Positions 1 through 11,311 of a stretch of DNA of 64,000 nucleotides are shown piece after piece. The stretch spans positions 1,302,001-1,366,000 of the forward strand of contig NW_017264195.1 in assembly GCF_001619985.1 (NCBI RefSeq), given 5' to 3'. Source of the stretch: Xylona heveae TC161 (taxonomy: Eukaryota; Ascomycota; Xylonomycetes; Xylonales; Xylonaceae). Within the stretch, counting starts at the first letter, position 1, and each line of letters starts with the position of its first letter. The translations under genes were made by a program, and so were the position numbers. The notes under the pieces are model-generated. The model did no database searches. It worked only from the letters and a program-made list of their open reading frames with translations, and had not been told where the DNA came from.

Positions 1-2324
1 GGGAAGCGACAAAGAAGACTATCCAACCACCAAGTTATTCGCCCGATGATGAAAGCTTGCGCTCCTTTGGTTCCGATATCCAGGATCCTGTACCGGGAGA
101 GGATACAGAACTTGCTGAGGAGCACAAGGGTGCTAGTTTCTTTATTCCCATGGTCAAGTGGCGGTTCGGCGGTCAAAAGAGCGACAGGAAACGTCGGCGT
201 GACTCCCGTAGAGAAGCATTCCGCATTCCTGGAAAAGTCCAGGAACGAAAACACCTAGTCAAGGATGAGCTGTCCGATCTGACTCAGACATTTAATGCCA
301 TGTCAGATGAACTCATGATGCAGTACGAACGTTTGGAGGAAAGGGTTAAGATTCGCACCCAGGAGCTGGAGTTGAGCAAAAAAGCTGCAGAGGCTGCAAA
401 TGAAAGCAAGACTCTTTTTATTGCCAATATTTCCCACGAGCTAAAGACTCCTCTGAACGGTATTCTTGGCATGTGTGCCGTTTGCATGCAAGAAGATGAT
501 CAATCCAAAATTCGACAATCGCTCAGGATCATATACAAATCTGGGGATCTTTTACTCCATCTTCTCAACGATCTCCTCACGTTTAGCAAAAATCAAATGG
601 GACAGCAGCTCAGCCTCGATGAACGAGAGTTTCGCCTTGCCGATATTAGCTCGCAAATCATGTCCATTTTCGACAAACAGGCGAAAGAAGGGCATATCAA
701 CCTGAATGTAACCTTTCTCGGACCAATGGAAGTTTTGGAAAAGAATGGTCCCGCCACTGGAGAGAAAGGTTACCATCCCATTGGATTAGGGCGGGTCAGA
801 GACATGTGTGTTTGGGGAGACCAGCATCGGATCCTTCAAGTGATTATCAATTTGGTGAATAACAGCCTAAAGTTTACTCCTCCGGGAGGCTCTGTAGAGC
901 TTCGCATCAAATGCCTTGGCGAAGTTGAAGAAAAGGCAGAAAGCCGCAAAGGCTCTGTGCAGTCAAGGTTTTCCAAGCAACTCTCCTCTCGAAACTCGAG
1001 AAAACGACACGATTCTGGGTCGAATTCGGTTGTCTCGGACCCCGAGAAGCCAAAGAACATGGACACTGTACTCTCCATCAACCCGATGGAAGGCCCTCGC
1101 CTCCCACCTTCAGCTGCGACCATTGAGCGATCGTCCTCGCCTCCGCTAATAAATGCGCGTACCTTGGTGTTTGAATTTGACATCGAAGACACCGGCCCTG
1201 GTATTCCTGAACATCTTCGTGATCGTATATTCGAGCCGTTTATGCAGGGTGATCTCGGTCTCAGCAGGAAGTACGGTGGAACAGGATTGGGACTCAGTAT
1301 TTGCTCCCAGCTTGCGACACTAATGAAAGGTTCAATTCACCTCAAAAGCGAAGAAGGGGTGGGAAGCACTTTCAGTATGAAGATTCCATTAAAGTATACG
1401 AGGGACCGCGCCAATAGTACCACTAGCTCGAGTGTGGACTTGCATTCTGGCCGCAACAGCGTCAACATGACTCGTGGCGTTGATGACTCTCCACCAAAGG
1501 GTGACGTTGATGATGCCAGTACCGCCATAGCGATTACAAACGCTCACAGTGCTACTACCTCTGTGGGGTCTGATACGGGTCCTCGACTGGTCGGATTCAG
1601 CCAGCCTTACTTTGCGCCGGATCCTCCCCTGGATAACGCAAAGGAACAGAAAGCTGCAATTGAACGTGCTACTGCCGAGGCATCAAGTCGATCGGGCCGT
1701 ATCAAGGTCCTTGTTGCAGAGGACAATATTGTCAATCAGGAAGTGGTTTTGCGCATGCTCAAGCTTGAAGACATCTACGGTTCGTGTCTCCCTCTTCACC
1801 TTAGATCATCCACATCATCATCATCGGTGCCTCTAGGCAGTTGCTAATAACCTCTTTTTCTCCTTGATAGATGTTACTGTCGCCAAAGATGGACAGGAAG
1901 CGCTTGATTTGGTCAAGGAAAGCATGGAGAAGAATCAACTATACAATCTGATCTTTATGGATATCCAAGTATGCTCACCGAAGACTGATTTTCTGATTTG
2001 GCCAGCACTAAAACATTCGTCTGTCAGATGCCCAACCTTGACGGACTTCAAAGCACAAGGCTTATTCGCTCAATCGGGTATTCGGCACCCATTGTGGCAC
2101 TTACTGCCTTTTCAGAGGAAAGTAATGTCAAAGAATGCATGGATTCTGGCATGAATTATTTCCTAGCCAAACCGATTCGACGACCTGCTCTGAAGCAAGT
2201 CTTGAAGACTTACTGCGCGCCCATCCCAGAGGTAGAAGAGGGCGAGAGCAGTGCGCATAATTCGAACACAAAGCCACCAGAGGATCGTCCACGGTCACCT
2301 GAGCCTTCACCTCTGTCCTCATGA
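1..2324 (+). CDS. sln1: Sln1-type hybrid histidine kinase, 5' end outside window
   Basis: This is the sensor kinase of the fungal osmotic-stress phosphorelay, which passes phosphate through Ypd1 to Ssk1 and the HOG MAP kinase cascade; it sits in the plasma membrane. The frame is already open at base 1, so the N-terminus and membrane segments lie upstream. Visible in order: the end of a HAMP linker ([17 protein letters not shown]), a coiled coil, the HisKA H-box [12 protein letters not shown] with the phospho-accepting His codon at 435-437, the N-box [14 protein letters not shown], the G-boxes DTGPGIPE and GGTGLGLS, a Ser-rich spacer, and a C-terminal receiver domain. Exons are 1-1779, 1871-1968 and 2028-2324. 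Splicing restores the receiver ([12 protein letters not shown], then FMDIQMPNLDG with the Asp codon at 1960-1962, and the conserved Lys in FLAKP). Family assignment is firm; Sln1 rather than another hybrid kinase class rests on overall layout. Confidence 0.9.
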
Positions 2325-3332
2325 ATGGCATTCGCCACGATGTTTCATTGGCAGCCACCTAACTCTGACCACTGACGCAGCGCTATTTCGCGAAAGCGTC
2401 TACGATAATATCGACCCGATTTGATCTATCATCAACCATCTTCACACACCATATCCTATCCTACACCGCCCTCACCTTTCGCACCATACCTTTGCGCTCT
2501 CTTTGAAGCGGTGCCTTGTTCATTCCCGCATACTTTTTAATCTCCCATGATTCTGTCTTTATCACTTTGCAAAATTGCAGTCATCTCATCAAAAATACTT
2601 TCGGTTATTCACTTTTTTCTTGTCCCCCAAAACAAAAGCCTCTGCCAGAATTTTTATCGACAAAATTGGGCGGTAGGCGTTTCTGGCGATTTCTGCCTCT
2701 CTCGATGAGAAGTCCCGCTGAGCACAGTAAAGGACAAACAAAAATGCAAGATTGGAGACACTGGAGATTTGTACTTTGTTTCATGTTTCTGTCCACCCCG
2801 GGCAAGAACAAGAATCCTGCTATGGGCCTTCTGGAGTCGCCAAAGCCGGGAACATCTTTTCTATTTCATTTATCTCTCGCGATTGTAGATGTCGATTCGA
2901 GTACGAGAGGATATATTCTGGGTTTCTTTTCTTTTATTTTTTTTTTTTCGGGCTGAAATAATAAGAGTTTTACAAAGCAACAAGGGCTGGGCATTTCATT
3001 TGACATTTCATGGCGTGGGCATTGTTTCTTGAGGGAATCATATCATTTCTTACATCTATCATCGTTGATCTTCATTATTTCCTCGAGTTTTTCCTTATCG
3101 TTCCCTTTTTCACTACAGATCATGATTTACGAACAGCCATTTTTAGCATTATTATATGCGACGGAATACGTCTCCATAGATAATACGGTTTTTCGTGGTC
3201 TATTCTATGTTCATTCGGATCAGATCTATCTTTTTTATGATCCTCACCGTCATCATCATCATCGTCATAACAATAATAACTTACAAGCTTGGCTGGGATT
3301 TGCTGAAATCTAATCAGTCGCGTACAAATCCT
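2325..3332. other. intergenic region between convergent genes
   Basis: This is 3' flanking DNA of both the histidine kinase gene (+) and the ferroportin-like gene (-). It is pyrimidine-rich with a T-run near 2936-2949 and a CATCAT/CGTCAT stretch near 3249-3270. Open frames here (for example 2516-2956) have no recognisable domain and are read as chance frames in the 3' untranslated region. Confidence 0.6.
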
Positions 3333-5517
3333 TTACACATCCTCTTCCCACTCATCTGACTGGCGCACGCGTTCCCAGCCTCGCCCACCATCCACTCCCG
3401 CAAAACCCCACCCCCTGCTATTCCCATGAGACAAACCCCTCTCACCATGATGATGATGATGAACCTTGAGGTTCAAACACCGCGGCATATGCAAGAGATG
3501 TCCCCTCCGCTGCCTGACAAACGCAGCATACAGCGCACTCGCAACCAAGACTGCCACCGCACTCATCAGCACAGGATACTTGAACTGGTCCGGCCGCGAA
3601 AAGATCAGCGTCGAGGCATACGACAACAGCTCAAAGCCATTCTGAAACGACGATTCCAGCGTCGAGAATCGCCCGCGGTTCTCCGGCTCGACTTCCTCCT
3701 GCACAATCATCTGCACGCACAGATCAAACGCCCAAAGCCCGACGCGGCTCACTATCACGCCTCCCACGAGTCCTGCCGCCGCCAGTGATGAAGCGGTCGC
3801 GCCATGCGAGCCAGCGCCCGAGAGAGACGCCGCCGCAGCAGCCAGACCAACCCATATTAGTTGCCAATTAATCCCCCAGAGTCCGGCGCGTGTGGGCCCA
3901 AGTCGCGCCATGATTTTGGGCGAGATCCATGTTGCTGAGATTTCGAAAACAACGGACACTGTGCGCATCAGACCAATGTGGCTCGACTGGTAGCCCACGG
4001 ACAAAAGGTAGGTGACCATTTGTCCGGAAAAGGACAGGACAGAGCAGTAAAGCAGTGCGAGGGCCATGGATGGTAGGAAGACTGGGTGGCGGAAGTAGAA
4101 GGCCAGAGAGCGGATAAGACTGTGTAGACCGCAGAGGTTGTGATTGTGATTGCGATTGCGATTGCGGTGTGTCTTGGGTTGGACGCGCGGTGAGGGATTT
4201 TCTGGGTGGTTGAATAGAGGGGAATGTTGGTCCGACGGATGTTGAGGAGCTGCGGCGGGTGTGTGTAGTGGGTCTTCGTGTGGGTGTGGTGAAGAGGAGG
4301 TTAGTTGGAGAGATGGCATGACGTTGTAGACCTGTGTGGAATATTAGTTGAGATTAAGAGAGAGAGAGAGAGGGAGAGAGGGAGTGTGGGAGAGAGACTA
4401 TGGGGGAGAGCTGTGTTGGATCAGGGTTGGAGGGATGCTTGATGGTGATACGCTAGAAGGGAGGGGAAAGATCATAATAAGAGGGAAAGGGAAAATGAAA
4501 GAGGGGCTTATGGGCTTACCTTGACAATGGCAAAATACTCAATAGCTACCGTTGCAAGATTCGATCCCAAAACGAAAAAGATCGCGATTTTGGTGGATAG
4601 ACCGTCCAGCAGCGAAATGGCTAGTGGTCCTGCAAGTTTACACAGCAGATCGATTCGCCGCATTTGGGAGTTGAGTACTATGACACGATTAGATAGATAC
4701 TTCCAAAAAGAAAGGTCTTCCTCTAAGCTTCACGCTGAGACTGGAATTGGCACTGGCTGAGGAGAAAGGAGGAGCAGCCCATGGACTCACCTCGGAGTAA
4801 TTCCTCGTCCTTCTCTGCGATGGTGACTACCTGTTGCGGGGAATCCACATTAGCGCTCATGGCTCTCAAATTAATCTTCCAAGGGTATCCATTGCTTTAC
4901 CCAGTCTCTTTCCACAGATACCAAATTCATGATAGATGCGAGCTTCTCGAAGCAGCCCAGTAGAGAAAGTACCACTAGAATGCATGATCGAGAGGTCAGG
5001 GAAGATGCCCAGCCTGACCATAGGACTATGAGTCCTACGCAGGAGACGATGACAGCAGTTCGCTGGACCACTATCGCGATCAAACATTAGCATATATAGC
5101 ATAGCATATATTTGGCACATTGTTCTCGTGGGATTCATAAGCAAAAGGAAAGAAATCCCAGGACATAACGGAGACTAGTAAAGAAAATCAAGGACAATTT
5201 AATGAGGGCATACAAATTGATAATCGAACGACTTTCAGACGATCCGTGGTGTCAATGTATCGTCCCACTGCGGGAGAAAATGCCACGGCGGAAGCAGCTC
5301 GCGCCAATGCATATGCTGAGGTTGGAAGAAGCGTTCCCGGGAAACATGCTGCCACGAATAGGATCGCGCCGAATTCAAAGGCGCGAGAGTTCCATGTCGA
5401 GAGAAAATGGGAAATGTATAGCCTGTGCTTGATGTCTGGTCTTGAAGTCGACTCCTGCTCGGGCTCAGAATGGACCATGATCTCCACTTCCTCTGAAGGA
5501 TCTTCTGGGTAGGCCAT
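3333..5517 (-). CDS. ferroportin-like (SLC40) metal exporter
   Basis: The product is a predicted polytopic membrane protein of the ferroportin family, whose animal and plant members export Fe2+ (some plant members move Co2+ or Ni2+). The N-terminal signature is clear: RLYISHFLSTWNSRAFEFG at about residues 32-50, followed by a membrane helix, then CFEKLASIMNLVSVERDW and MRRIDLLCKLAGPLAISLL, all family blocks. The last exon holds the C-terminal helical bundle (LLYCSVLSFSGQMVTYLL, GLWAFDLCVQMIVQE). Deduced exons: 5517-5214, 5070-4901, 4830-4791, 4677-4520 and 4331-3333, giving 556 residues. The 40-base third exon is small but its phase fits. Start is the ATG at 5517, the first in frame. The C-terminal tail has a His run near 3445-3460. 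Substrate and membrane (vacuole or plasma membrane) cannot be told from sequence. Confidence 0.85.
4340..4400. repeat. GA-rich microsatellite inside an intron
   Basis: A run of GA dinucleotides with interrupting G residues lies in the fourth intron (4519-4332) of the ferroportin-like gene. Read on the coding strand it is a CT-rich tract ahead of the acceptor, so it may serve as a polypyrimidine stretch. Confidence 0.7.
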
Positions 5518-6229
5518 TGATATGATTCGCCAAATTAATGGCTCCAGAGCAAATTGGTTTTAGCAGATAGTAGAAATACGGGGGAAAAAGAGGTTGCCCA
5601 AGCAATAGCAGTGTCAGTCGAGTTAGGCGATTGAGACGGCTTGGTTTTTCAGTTTCTCAATACATATGTAAATATGCATGGTTTCGGTTTTCAGATGACA
5701 AAGTTGCCATTGACTTTTACGACAGGCGGCCCCACTGCATTGTTGTCAGGAATATCCCAAATTTTGCCCATGAAGGTATTCAAAGTCAGGAATGTATCGA
5801 GCAGAAGGAGCCAGTAAACATTATGCAGTTCTGGTATATATGGTCTACAGTATCGGGTGACAGGCTTCCGGACTAAAGAGACGGCTCGGCCGGGAGACTA
5901 CTAGGAACGCCGACGACATGGAATCAGTGTCACTATCATAGCGTGGTTGGATTTGCAAAAAGTGTCAAATAGCTTATCATTTATGAGATACATAGATTTC
6001 ATGAACCCTCACATGTGCAGCTATGGACATCATTCTTAGACAGACTAGATAGTAAGGCCGAAGGGAACAAGCGTTATTGGAACGCAAAAGGAACGGAATT
6101 TGGCCTGTGAGTACATAGCCAGTATTGGAAGCGTGCAGATTTTCGTACATATTTCTATCTGATCGTGCGCAGTTTGTAAATCAGATCCTCACATTGCGCG
6201 ACAGAAGCATGGCTATCACGTGGGCCGGC
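5518..6229. promoter_or_regulatory. intergenic region, 5' side of ferroportin gene
   Basis: About 0.7 kb lies between the start of the ferroportin-like gene and the stop of the acyltransferase gene, both on the minus strand. It must hold the ferroportin promoter. I see no long supported frame and cannot assign a specific iron-responsive element. Confidence 0.5.
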
Positions 6230-7705
6230 TTAAATTTGCAATTGCTGCAGCAGGATCTGACGCACAAGCTGCAGGTATTGGCCAAGTGTCGAATCCGCAT
6301 GGTATGCCTGATTATAGGTCACGTCAAGCCTGATTTCTTCGTTGAAGGTGGTAAGATGGAAAATTGGCTGCGGCGTGGTCGAGTCGGCGGCAAGCCAAAC
6401 GTCTTGAAGCTTGATGTCCGCACCATAATTATTTTGCAAAATCCCATCCAGAGAGCCGATACTTGAAAGAATCGGGTCAGTAGACGTGACAGGCGCAGCC
6501 AAGAAGAGGTTGGCGAAATTCTCAAAAATGGGAGGGACCAATTGCTTGGTCTCAGGGTTTGTGTAAAGGCCATTGTAAAAATTCTTCAGCTGGGTCGCAA
6601 TGTCAAAGAAGTTTGTCGGATTAATCACCAGCGGCCATACGCTTTCGTAAAACGGAAGCGGTGTCGATTGGAACTGCTGCTCGATGAATTCTCTTGTATC
6701 GACTGCGACCACGGAGACATATTTTGCACCAGAATTGCTCATTTGTGCCGCCGCAGAAATCAAGGCCGCGTGTACGACTTCGGTCAAGCTGTAGCCGTTG
6801 GCTTTTGCCTTGGCAATGATTTGAGACGTTTCGCTCGCCGAGTACTTGCTCCGCTGTCGGGTCGAGCCAACAGGAACCACGCCAGCTTTGCTTACAGGGA
6901 CACCAATCGTGGGCATTTGGGCAGCCCAATCCGCAAGGATCTGCTGGGCCTTGAGCTCGTCTCCAGCTGTGGTCTGAGCCAGATCCGCGGCTACAGGGTA
7001 GGCTGGAGGCTGAAGCTTCTGCCCGAGCTGATTCTGGGAGACGAGCGGGATGGTGGCAGGCTGTGCCATTGCTCGAAGAAATTTGTCCCAAAGGAGGTGT
7101 ATGCCATGGTCATCAATGGCGCTATGGGTTGCTCGAATGACAAGTTCATTGCTTTCTGTCACAATGTACAAGACAGGATGATTGACCGGCTTCAAGCTGC
7201 TGAGCAACTGAGTCGCATTTGGCGCTGTCGAGTCGACGAAGACGGTCCTGGAGACCCAATCATCGCTATTGTAGTAATCATCCAGGCGAAGTACTTTGTT
7301 GACACCCTCCATGGAAGCCATGAGTTGCGGCATTGTCAATGCAAGCTGCTTCCACGCTCCTTTTGCAGCGTCATCGAGCTTTTGGCCCCCGGAGAGGCTG
7401 ATCTTGATCGCGGAAGTAAGTGCGAACTCTTCGACACCGAACGGAGCGCCCTTGACAGACATCCTTTGAAGACCTGCTTCAATAGGGTCCTCCCTCCGCT
7501 CATAAGTGTTCAAAGCTGTCAAATTCCACGCATACTGCTGCCCGACCGAGTCTCTCGGGGACAAGGCCAATGCCTGGACCCCGTCAAGGGGGAGCAGGGT
7601 GCAAAGTGCGAAGCCTAAGCATCTGAGGGGACGCATGCTGGAAGCAAGTCTTTTCAGAAGAAATAAGGAGTATAGTGCTAGAGACGGGGCGGCAAGTATT
7701 CCCAC
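6230..7705 (-). CDS. CAT/condensation-fold acyltransferase with signal peptide
   Basis: This intronless gene encodes a protein with the chloramphenicol-acetyltransferase-like fold used by NRPS condensation domains and by acyltransferases such as trichothecene Tri3. The key motif is HSAIDDHG at about residues 192-199, giving the catalytic HxxxD. The C-terminal block DVWLAADSTTPQPIFHLTTF resembles fungal Tri3-like proteins and lacks the plant BAHD DFGWG motif. The reading frame opens with an ATG at 7705 (491 residues); an in-frame ATG at 7636 gives a textbook signal peptide (MRPLR, then CLGFALCTLLPL, cleavage likely after VQALA) and I prefer it. Secretion is unexpected for a CoA- or carrier-dependent enzyme. 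No polyketide synthase, NRPS or P450 gene is nearby, so the substrate is unknown. Confidence 0.75.
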   Translation of the reverse strand: MGILAAPSLALYSLFLLKRLASSMRPLRCLGFALCTLLPLDGVQALALSPRDSVGQQYAWNLTALNTYERREDPIEAGLQRMSVKGAPFGVEEFALTSAIKISLSGGQKLDDAAKGAWKQLALTMPQLMASMEGVNKVLRLDDYYNSDDWVSRTVFVDSTAPNATQLLSSLKPVNHPVLYIVTESNELVIRATHSAIDDHGIHLLWDKFLRAMAQPATIPLVSQNQLGQKLQPPAYPVAADLAQTTAGDELKAQQILADWAAQMPTIGVPVSKAGVVPVGSTRQRSKYSASETSQIIAKAKANGYSLTEVVHAALISAAAQMSNSGAKYVSVVAVDTREFIEQQFQSTPLPFYESVWPLVINPTNFFDIATQLKNFYNGLYTNPETKQLVPPIFENFANLFLAAPVTSTDPILSSIGSLDGILQNNYGADIKLQDVWLAADSTTPQPIFHLTTFNEEIRLDVTYNQAYHADSTLGQYLQLVRQILLQQLQI

Positions 7706-9662
7706 TGCCTATTGACCGAGGTTTCTCAGAAGGGTTTGTAAGCTCGATTGAGGGGCTGGCTGATGGTACTCTCTTTCCAATTGCTGGGCTTTCCCACTCC
7801 TTAAATGCTGTCACGGGCTTGGTCAGAAATTCAGTCCACAAATTTAATCAAGTTCCTGTTATGTAAAGACATGAACTATCATGCAATGGTGACCTCTGAA
7901 ATGGGCTGCTGACGTCTCCACAGGCCGATGATTACTTGAGATCACCTACATACACGATATCACACATTCCGTCTCACCAGGGGTCTGCAGTTTCAGTCGT
8001 TTTTATCCCATGTCGAGTGTCTTTGCACCGGCGATGACAGTGGAGCTTGCCTTCCAGCCTCGGCCGGGTGGGGGCCATTATTGGCAATCATCTAGGATTC
8101 ATGCATAACATGAACCCAGCAAGATATGCCTCCGTATGACTCGCCAAGTGAGATATAAATACTGATTTTGATGGCGATTGGCGCCTGCTATAGCAGACAA
8201 TCTCGACTCACTGTGTTAGGATTGCATCCAGTATATTGCAATAATTGGTTTGACTTGTGGTTTATTGTATGCTTTCTCATCCTTTTGGATAGATTTAGGT
8301 ATTCCGTTTTCCTGAATTTACCGAAATATGACCTATTAGCAAATATCATCATGCAATGAGAGATGAAATCATCCCTGCAACCAACCATCTCCCTATAGTC
8401 CAATATCGTAGAGTATGCTTCAACCAACACATTTGGGGGTCTTAGCCCCACATAATGGGTCGGCCCGAGACAACCAGCGAGTTAAACCTTGTCAGAATGC
8501 GAGGTCGCCAATCTCAGAGGAGCGGATGACGGTAAAGCCAGTGTTTAGGCTTTTTCTTCACGATCTGGCAGCGGCGAGAAAAAAGTAAACCCCACTTTCC
8601 CTTCGCCTGTCTCCTGCTTGGCCATCTAGATCTGTGCTTTGGTGATGCTTTTAGGTAAGAGGGTAGGGGTATGGCGCTGTTCTTCAGTCTCGATGGGAGA
8701 TCTGCGCCGAAACTATTGAACTTTGTTTTAGCGTGTACTGCAGTAGATTTAAAACAGTATAAGCAGCATTTTGCCAACCCAATGACCAGTTGGCCTAAGC
8801 GACAAAGCCAAATTTGGTCTTCTATGTTTCTCATATTCACATTGCTTTACTAAACAATTCAAGAACTTGTATGTTGTCCAATACAAGCCGTACGGCAAAG
8901 CTTTGAAAGCTGCCAAAGCTGATTTTTGCCTGCGGTCATGGGACAGTTTCCGAGAGAACGACCAAATTGTGTCAAATATGCGAACTTTGACTAGACAATG
9001 GAAATACTTGATGTTGATGCTCCTCCCAAAGATGCTAAATCCCAAAATCTTTTAATGCAGTCGATAAATATGACCTTTCTGAGACAAAAGATGGCTTGCT
9101 TATTCTACTTGTACGTGCGCTTAAGAGATCTGATCCCGGCCCGGGCCGCCTATGATCAGATTAGATTAGATCACGTCAAGTAAACTCCCATTATAGTAAA
9201 GCGCAAACGGGAAAAGCTTTTCTTTAAATTTTTTTTATTTTATTTTATTTTTCTTTGGTGGGGATCCGAAGGACACCAGCTGATAGGGCATGAGAGATTG
9301 GCATGAAGTCTGTAAATGGCACAAAAATTGCCAAGGAATCTGCTAATAACATTGTTGATATGATTTTGATGGGCCATGGGCTCGCCATGTGGCACATGTC
9401 CCCGGGCCGGGTTGCGCCCACCTTGAGAAGGATGTGGGGAAGAGAGGGTGAAGACTAGGTAATTTATATTAAAGATGACGTGCGATATGTTTCCGATTAG
9501 GCGTGCGCGGTGGTGCATGAGTCAAATACACCCCACTTGTAGACAAGTCTAAAGTATCCGCAGATTTTTCAGAAGCACAACGCTTTAAATTGTTCCCCTG
9601 TCCTGCCCGATGAGCCTTTCCAAGTTTGCAGGTCAGGCTTGCGATATTGTACTTTGAAAGGA
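7706..9662. promoter_or_regulatory. long intergenic region between divergent genes
   Basis: Nearly 2 kb separates the acyltransferase gene (-) from the MFS gene (+), so both promoters lie here. Short open frames (for example 8514-8840 and 9240-9518) show no domain and no splice partners. An AT-rich stretch lies near 9225-9250. I recognise no RNA gene or transposon. Confidence 0.5.
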
Positions 9663-11311
9663 ATGGCAGACGTCTATCAACTCACTGATCTCTGCCAGGC
9701 GAGGACCAAGACTCGACATTATGATCCATCACCTAGCCCAAACATCTCCCGTTGGGTTGAACCGAATGAGAGTACAAGCTCTTTGCAGCAACGCTCCCAT
9801 CCTTCTATAACTCAATATGATGCCCAGAAACAGCACAACTTGCTCGGTTATGCGGAGGCAGACCAATACCCTCCAAATCTTTCCTTGGCTCGCGACTCAT
9901 CAAAGGATGACCGCTTCCCCGAAGGTGGGGTCCGCTCATGGTCTGTCGTGTTCGGAAGTCTCTGCGCCTTGACTGCATCAATGGGCTTATTGAATTCCAT
10001 TGGCACCTTTCAAGCGTATATATCGACGCATCAGTTGAATGATTACAGTGATGGTACTGTGGGCTGGATTTTTAGTCTCTACATTTGCCTATCATTCATT
10101 TGTGGAATCCAAACGGGTCCAGTATTCGATGCCAAGGGACCCCGATTACTGATTTTTGCCGGCAGCCTGCTTCTAGTACTGTCCATGTTCCTATTGGGTG
10201 TCTGCACCGGTAAGTCATCCCCTCTGTGACAGTCTGATGAGATTTCACCTCCCGTTTCTTTTTCCGTTCTCATTCCAAATTACCTTTTGCCGTCCCTGCT
10301 AGTTGTGAACTGCAGACAAAGATATACTAACTGTCTGGAATAGAGTACTGGCATTTCATCATGGTATTCGGTATTTTAGGCGGCATCGCTACTTCTCTTG
10401 TATTCACACCAGCTGTATCCTCAGTCGGCCACTTCTTCTTAGTTCGTCGAGGCCTGGCCACTGGCATTGCCATGACGGGTGGCTCTATCGGCGGTGTGAT
10501 TTTTCCTTTGCTCCTTCAATCATTATTTCCAAAGATTGGATTTGCCTGGGCGACGCGCGTTATGGGCTTCATTATCCTGGTCCTCCTGGTATTTGCGAAT
10601 ATCTTTCTTCGCTCGCGGTTACCGCCAAAGACCGGGTCGTCCATTCTCCCCGACCTTAGAATCTTTAGGGATATTGCATTTACTTTCACAACAGCGGGTA
10701 TCTTCTTTGTCGAATGGGGTCTCTTTATTCCCTTGAGTTATCTTACATCTTATGCTCTCAGCCACGGCGTTCCGGTTAATTTGGCCTATCAGCTCATCGC
10801 TATTTTCAATGGCTCTTCATTCTTCGGCCGATGGCTTCCTGGTCTGGTTTCGGATAAGTTTGGGCGTTTCAACATTATGATAGTAACGATTATTTTGTGT
10901 TTGATCACCACCTTTGCATTGTGGTATCCAGCGGGCGGGTCAACGGCAATGATTATTGCTTATGCTGTTTCATTTGGGTTTGCTAGTGGCAGCAATATAG
11001 GTCTGACGCCGGTTTGTGTGGGTCAGTTGGTCGAGACTGAAATGTATGGCCGATATTACGCCACATGTTATACCATTGTTAGCCTTGGGTAAGTGAGATT
11101 CGAATCTATGCTGATTTATTATGTCTAGTACTGATGATATTCTCACAGCACTCTTACCGGCATTCCCATCGCCGGTCAGATTTTGTCCGCAAATCGAGGG
11201 GGCTACTGGGGTCTCATTGTATTTACAGGATCGTCATATGCTGCAGGTCTGGCGTGTTTCGGTATTGCTAGAATTCGCCAGACTGGGTGGAGGCTAAAGG
11301 CCATATATTAA
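9663..11311 (+). CDS. MFS transporter, monocarboxylate porter type
   Basis: This predicted 12-helix plasma-membrane carrier resembles fungal monocarboxylate-transporter-like MFS proteins (Mch family). After a soluble N-terminus of about 90 residues comes the first-helix signature EGGVRSWSVVFGSLCAL, typical of the group, then GWIFSLYICLSFICGIQTGP and the GPRLLIFAG loop. The second exon carries GGIATSLVFTPAVSSVGHFF and RRGLATGIAMTGGSIGG, and the second half has GRWLPGLVSDKFGRFN. Exons are 9663-10209, 10344-11088 and 11149-11311; splice phases fit and give 484 residues. Start is the ATG at 9663. Fungal members of this family often do not carry the substrates their name suggests, so the cargo is open. 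Confidence 0.85.

Noticed and set aside
2516-2956. 146-codon frame downstream of the histidine kinase
   Set aside because: Low-complexity, no domain, and located in the 3' flank between convergent genes.
6230-11311. secondary-metabolite cluster (acyltransferase plus MFS transporter)
   Set aside because: No backbone synthase, P450 or cluster regulator in the region; neighbours are ordinary transport genes.
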